Positions 59,181-64,000 of a stretch of 64,000 nt of DNA are shown piece by piece; the stretch's first letter is position 1; the number at the start of each line of letters is the position of its first letter. The stretch is from assembly GCF_003144195.1 (NCBI RefSeq), contig NW_020290032.1, positions 172,737-236,736 of the forward strand. Direction: 5' to 3'. A program made the position numbers and the translations under genes. The notes under the pieces were generated by a model. It made no database searches. It was not told the origin of the DNA and worked only from the letters and a program-made list of their open reading frames with translations. This DNA is from Ceraceosorus guamensis. Lineage: Eukaryota > Basidiomycota > Exobasidiomycetes > Ceraceosorales > Ceraceosoraceae.

Positions 59181-60594
59181 TCATTCCCAGATGATGGGTC
59201 GATGGCAGTGGACGCAACGAATCTTGCTGTACAGTAGGGCCTTTTCCAAGTCCAGCGCCCCTTGTTCATCCTCAGATCCGTGTAGAATGACGTGAAGCGG
59301 TCCGTCGAGCTCCTGCAAAAGCTCCTGTTCGATCTCCTCCGTAAGCTCGAAAGATTTCCATGCTTCGGGGCGCTCGTCCGACTCGCAGCGTCTTAAAGCA
59401 GCCCAGTAGACGTGTTCTGCCGCAAAACAAAGGGCAAAGTATCCTGCTTGCAAGCCACGGCCCTTAATGTGCATCCAGCTGGGTGCCTCGCTTCCCATCT
59501 CCACCACGGCCTGAGTCTTGACCGCGTATGCTTGCGGCGCGCGATCACGAATCGCGAACGACAAGCGAGCTCGGCTTTGTTGGAATTGATCTACGCCGTC
59601 AAACAGAAGAGCGTCGCAACTATCTCGCGTAGAGCGAGTACGAGACAGCCGCTCAAGACGGTCCGCAGGGCGTGTGTTTTGCCGAAGCTTGCCAAAGATC
59701 CACCTCGCCTTTGACGATAACCCGACGACTCGAGACGCATCCGCCATCGGCGCGCCAAATGCAAAGTGGAATTCGTCATCTGATATCGTGCTTGCCAACA
59801 GAGCAGTAGGCACACGACGTGGACACCACGGACTCGTTGCGTGTAGGACTTGATGATGGCTCGAACATTGCACCGCGTCAGCAACAACACGCGAAGTAGC
59901 AGACGGACTGTGGCTCACACTTACATGATAAGCGGTCAACATCGTGATGGTCTGTCTTGAGGACAGTCCTTACGCATGACAGAAGCGGAGAAGTGAGCAA
60001 AGAGGACACAACTTCCCCGGTGACTCCGCGAGATCCGACGAAGCTTAGCGCTCGAATCGGTCTCGCTGGTTGAGGCAGCGTCTGGATCGATGATGGTGCA
60101 CGACATGCTTCGACGGCGCATCTATCCTTTGATTCAATACCACGAGTCAGGCCTAGAAAGTCGAGAGCCAAGGTGGCAAGATCGCTGTGCCTGTCGCCTT
60201 CAGACGTTGTGGTCACAGCGACCCTGTACTCCTTGCCCCCCAGTGGATTCTGTGAGGGCAAAGGCAACTGGTCGCCTGCCTCTTTCACCGGCCCCACCCG
60301 GCGTGCGAAGATCTGTTGCAGCTCAGAGGCGGCTATCAGCCATTCGGTCAGAGACCAGTAGCCATGACCTCCTGTAAAGATGAGACCAGGTCGTGTCATC
60401 AGCATGCGCAAGGCGCGACACACTTGAAAGTGGTAGATCAAGTGCGACGCGAGAGGCAAATGGCGACCAATCTCTATCTGCAGCTCCGTTGGAAGTCGTA
60501 ACAACCAACTGACCGGCGGCCTGATGACGTCGTCGTCGGCAGAGTCGGCAGGGCCGGCGTTCAGCACCTGGGACTCGTATGACGGATTCGACAT
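59181..60594 (-). CDS. F-box-like protein of unknown target
   Basis: Minus-strand exons 59925-60594 and 59181-59848 join in frame to 445 residues. An F-box-like motif occupies about residues 28-60: WLLRLPTELQIEIGRHLPLA then HLIYHFQVCRALRMLM, with the Leu-Pro start and a Cys-Arg near the end. The rest has no repeat type seen by eye; it ends with EIEQELLQELDGPLHVILHG and IRCVHCHRPIIWE, where the CxxC could bind a metal. The protein may be an SCF ubiquitin-ligase receptor, or a lineage-specific F-box-like protein of the kind common in basidiomycetes. The intron (59849-59924) restores an open frame and was chosen from its GTAAGT donor and AAG acceptor. Confidence 0.62.
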
Positions 60595-61902
60595 CGTGTG
60601 TACACCAAGGCCTGCAATTCGTGACTCTGGAATGACGTCCCAACTTGGAGGAGACCACGAGGTCGGATGGCGCTAAGAAGTTGCTGGATTGATGCCCATC
60701 CTCCACTCTCAGCTACGCTGAAGAGAGCTGTCGCTGTTCGGTGTCAGCCATTCTGCGTGTCAGCATGATTTTGGATGCCGATCGTCAATTTCTGGGGGCG
60801 AGAGCTCTAGTTGCCGATGTTGTGGGCGGGAGTCGATGCAAGCCAGCCTCCTTCGCGTTGCTTGTCTCCGTGCCGATGCGGAGCACCATGTGCTTGCGAC
60901 GCCAACGTGCGGATGAATTTCATGCGCCCTTGCGACGTGCATCCGAGTCATGATTGAAACTTAACTTGAAATTGTACGCCATGCTAGAAATATGTAAATG
61001 AACCATGTTCACAGCAGTTCACCACTCAGATTCTTCATTCAATTGAAGATTTATGATTGCGGCTGAGCGACTCAAGACTGATGTGGCTGTCCCGCGATGG
61101 AGCTAATTCAAGGGCTAAAACGCCCGCACCTTTTGCTGCTTTATTGAAACTCAAATTCAAAATTGTGAGTCAAGAGTTCCGCTGCCGCGCGCACGGCCTG
61201 CTCCTATTCAAGATTCTTGATTCCTGAATAGCGCGACACGGAAACAAACGCGCCCGCAGGATTTCATCTGTTGTGGCCCGACTAAAATCACCGATCAGAA
61301 TCAAGAATCACGAATTGTGAATCAAGAAGTGGTCAGCTCTGCTGCTGCTGGCTGAATGCAGCTCATCTAGCTAGGTGATTCGGGAGTGTCAGCTCAAGTC
61401 TCGATGCTCATCCCATCAGCTGGCTGCTGGCCGCTCAGAGTCAAAGTCTTGAGTCGCGATCGTGTCGAGGGCTGCGGAGCGGAAACAAATACATGTGACC
61501 GCGGATGTCCCGATGGACATTTGTTGATCGATCCCGCACGTTGTAATCCATAATGACCGCTGCAGACCCGACGGAGCTGCAGCGGTGAGCTCGGACTTCG
61601 CGAGTCGCGGCCCCGGCTCGTGTAGGGGTTCGCCCACATCCACCATACACCACTCAATGCGTCTTTAGCTTCAGGCCTTGCAGCAGCATGAGAGGAAGAT
61701 GACGTGGGTGTTGGAAGCTCGGGTTCGAGCGTGTGTGGGGGGATTGACGCATCGTGGATCGTATAAAGAGGACCGATCGCGGGGTACGCTCGACGTTGGA
61801 CAAAGGTCGTCAACGTCGCGGCGAAGCGCAGCAAGTCGCTGACCGTCCCGCACAGCTTCCACGCATGAAGCACAGCTTCGCCCTCCCAGCACGGCAACGA
61901 AC
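60595..61902. promoter_or_regulatory. divergent intergenic region, F-box gene / beta-mannosidase
   Basis: This 1.31-kb region holds both promoters. It contains the clearest heptad array in the window (61298-61325: GAATCAA, GAATCAC, GAATTGT, GAATCAA in exact 7-bp register), ATTCAAG-ATTCTTG-ATTCCTG at 61205-61225, and GAGTCAA at about 61161. Minus-strand open frames at 61394-62047 have no conserved sequence and overlap the mannosidase start. Confidence 0.45.
61298..61325. repeat. four-unit GAATCNN heptad array
   Basis: Four consecutive 7-bp units, GAATCAA, GAATCAC, GAATTGT and GAATCAA, lie in exact register. This is the longest perfect-period example of the motif dispersed in intergenic DNA of the window. 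Confidence 0.85.
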
Positions 61903-64000
61903 ATGATGATCTCTCCATTGACAAGCCGAGTCGGCTTCTTGTTGGCTCTGGCGGCCAGTACAAATTTTGCTGTGCGGGCTCAAACTCAAGAGCAGCGCCA
62001 TTCCCCCACCACATACGTAGGCCAAGAGGTGGATCTGAGCTCAGCACCTGAAGGCATCTTTGGCTTGTCCACCGGGCAAACCCATGCTCAAGAGCTGCCT
62101 CTTCCGGCGTTCATTGCACGAGACCCCAAGCCGGTGTCTAACAGCGAAAGGGGGCCTCGGTCTGCTGGAGAGGATAGCACAGCAGAGTTCGAGCTCAGCT
62201 GGTGGCTCACCAACACCAACGGCAGTGTATCCGTCCCCGCGCTTTTTCCCAGTCAAGCACATCTCGAGCTGCTGCGAGCCGGGATCATCGATGACCCCAA
62301 CGGTGAGGACCCGCTGTCCAAACTGGGTGCCATGATGGTTTGATGCTTACTCACACAATAAATTGGTCAAACCTTTGTCTCTGTTCTATGTAGTCGGCCT
62401 TAATGAAGGCACGACAAGGTGGGTCGGCGAAGAGCCCACCTGGACTTACACGGCATCCCTAGCCCCTCTGCTGCCTCATCTCCAAAAGTACGCAAGGCAG
62501 ATCTTGTACTTTCAAGGGCTCGACACCATCTGTCGCGTCAGCATCGGGAACATATCTATTGGCTCAACAGACAACCAATTTAGGAGCTGGCGATTCGATG
62601 TGACGGATGCGCTTCGGGGCGTCGATCCTGCGGCTGCAAACATCACTCTAGCCTTCGACTCCGCTCTGGAGTACGCAAAGAAGGAAAGCAGCAGGGAGCC
62701 GTTCTTCCCAAACACGCAGACTATGGGCTTCCCAAGCATCACAACCAACAACGTGTATCCGAATCGAATCTTTGTGCGAAAGCAAAGTTCTGACTTGGGG
62801 TGAGTGTTGGAAAGCTTTAGGCAGTCCTTTTGGTCGCATGCCTGCTAAACACTTTCACACGTTGTGACTGTTTGATAGATGGGATTGGGGCCCAGCATAT
62901 GTTCCCGCTGGCCCGCACAAGCCTGCCTACCTCATCGGTCTGGGCACCGCTCAGGCACAAGATTCTACAGACGACGGACAGCGTAGCGAAAATGCACTGC
63001 AGACTAGACAGGATTTGAACGGCACTGCGCCGAAAAAAATGTTCGTCTATGAATCTGGCATCGAGGTGTATCGCAAAGGTCAAGCCAACAATCTGCCGCC
63101 GGACGAAACGGCCCCCTGGATTCTCAATGTGACTATGGGCGTTTGGAGCATTACCAATACCAGCGCCACTGTGCGACTCTCGGTCCCCGAGCTCGCACTA
63201 AAGCTTGACGCGTCCAACATAAGCGCCGCCCTCAGCGTTGGCGACAATGTCGCCAGATGGGCCGCCTTCGAGGTGCCTTCGGACGGAGACTCTGCTCCCG
63301 CTCTCTGGTGGCCGTACAAGCTGGGACAGCCAAAATTGTACGACGTCGACTTTGAGCTTCGACCCGTCGGCGCTTCGAGCAACACTGAAGCCACGCGATG
63401 GACGAAGAAGACTGGATTTCGCACGGTATGGTTGGATCAGAGTCCCGTGTCACCTCAAGATACGGCTGCTGGCGTGCTGCCCGGCACGTACTTCAGGTTC
63501 GTGGTCAATGGCAAGCCGAATTACATTCAGGGCGGTTCCGTGAGTTTTTTTCAGTCCGCATCACTGCCTTCATCTCGGCTGACGTATCGGTGGGTTTCGA
63601 CAACAAGGTCACCCCTTTCGATGTTTTCTACCCGCGCATCTCCACATCTGTTCTGAAGGACCAAGTCGATAGCGCCGTAGCTGCAAATCAGAACCTGCTG
63701 AGGGTTTGGGGAGGTGGCTCCTACCAGTCGACGGAGTTCTACGATCTTGCAGACGCAGCCGGAATGTTGGTGTGGTCCGAAGCTCTTTTTGCATCTTCGC
63801 TGTACCCAAGCTACCCGGTCTTTGCTGACAATGTCAAGATAGAGCTCGCTGAGAATGTCAGGCGCATCTCGCAGCATCCGAGCAACGCTATTTGGGTGAG
63901 TGACCCGGTCAGAAGCTTTCATCTTGTTCCCAATTAATCCGTGTATCCCTGCACGTGTGCCGCACACAGGTCGGCAACAACGAGGGTGCGTAGGGGGGGG
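61903..64000 (+). CDS. secreted beta-mannosidase, GH2 family, 3' partial
   Basis: Exons 61903-62302, 62394-62799, 62879-63539, 63608-63895 and 63970-63985 are seen; a GTGCGT donor at 63986 implies the gene continues beyond the window. The start MMISPLTSRVGFLLALAAST is a signal peptide, so the enzyme is secreted. GH2 sugar-binding and Ig-like domains are visible (GTTRWVGEEPTWTYT, ILYFQGLDTICRVSIGN, FGWDWGP-type SDLGWDWGPAYVPAGPH, ENVRRISQHPSNAIW). The TIM-barrel part begins with VTPFDVFYPRIS and LLRVWGGGSYQSTEFYDLAD, and the catalytic acid/base Glu is at the extreme end, VGNNEG. The nucleophile Glu lies outside. Beta-mannosidase removes terminal beta-1,4-mannose from mannan fragments and N-glycan cores. 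The short phase-0 exon starting at 63608 should be checked, since it lacks the usual GSN-W/F-P just before PFD. Confidence 0.88.

Noticed and set aside
61394-62047. A 217-codon minus-strand frame overlapping the mannosidase start
   Set aside because: It shows no conserved domain and is antisense to a gene with a signal peptide and clear GH2 homology; taken as a shadow frame.
63990-64000. TAGGGGGGGG at the window end as a telomere
   Set aside because: Only one G-run without TTAGGG-type units, immediately inside an intron of a truncated gene; the window edge explains it.

Overview
The window is eukaryotic nuclear DNA from a fungus, most probably a basidiomycete of the Ustilaginomycotina (smut and relatives) type. 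The evidence is GC-rich, closely packed genes with many short introns (mostly about 60-130 nt, GTGAGT or GTGCGT donors, CAG/TAG acceptors), orthologues of standard fungal proteins (Yak1, Arp3, Rsc7, Utp5, Cgi121, Cat2), and a basidiomycete-type secreted 'macrofage activating glycoprotein'. The taxonomic placement is inference; no rRNA or mitochondrial marker is present. No tRNA, rRNA, transposon or CRISPR array was found.

Layout. 1-14918: alpha/beta hydrolase (5' end outside the window), DHHC palmitoyltransferase (-), Utp5/WDR43 ribosome-biogenesis protein (+), Yak1 kinase (-), CCHC zinc-knuckle protein (+). 15010-34281: mitochondrial EF-Ts (-), Oca/Siw14-type pseudophosphatase (+), a 1,673-residue RasGAP/VPS9-like regulator (-), sugar-type MFS transporter (+), METTL21-like methyltransferase (+), Arp3 (-), Rsc7-like remodeller subunit (+). 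34282-49509: two gene-poor stretches of about 3 and 3.5 kb, each lying upstream of a secreted, probably GPI-anchored protein (a hydrolase-fold protein at 37253 and the glycoprotein at 48222); between them lie carnitine acetyltransferase (+) and the KEOPS subunit Cgi121 (-). 50142-64000: siderophore-type MFS transporter (-), EF-hand MscS channel (-), NAD(P)-dependent short-chain reductase (+), F-box-like protein (-), secreted GH2 beta-mannosidase (+, 3' end outside the window).

Most genes are housekeeping genes and do not form a metabolic cluster. The order alternates strands, giving shared divergent promoters and tight convergent 3' ends (91 to 217 bp in four cases). Exon joins were worked out by hand from splice signals, reading phase and family conservation; most models sum to an intact reading frame, and doubtful junctions are marked.

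No clear new biological system is visible. The best unexplained signal is a dispersed, 7-bp-periodic motif (GAATCNN / GAGTCNN and its complement) that recurs in nearly every longer intergenic region. Other points of interest are a hydrolase-fold protein whose nucleophile serine is glycine, a phosphatase-fold protein without its Cys/Arg loop, a possible dual mitochondrial/peroxisomal carnitine acetyltransferase, and a DHHC enzyme with an unusual sequence after DHHCPW.
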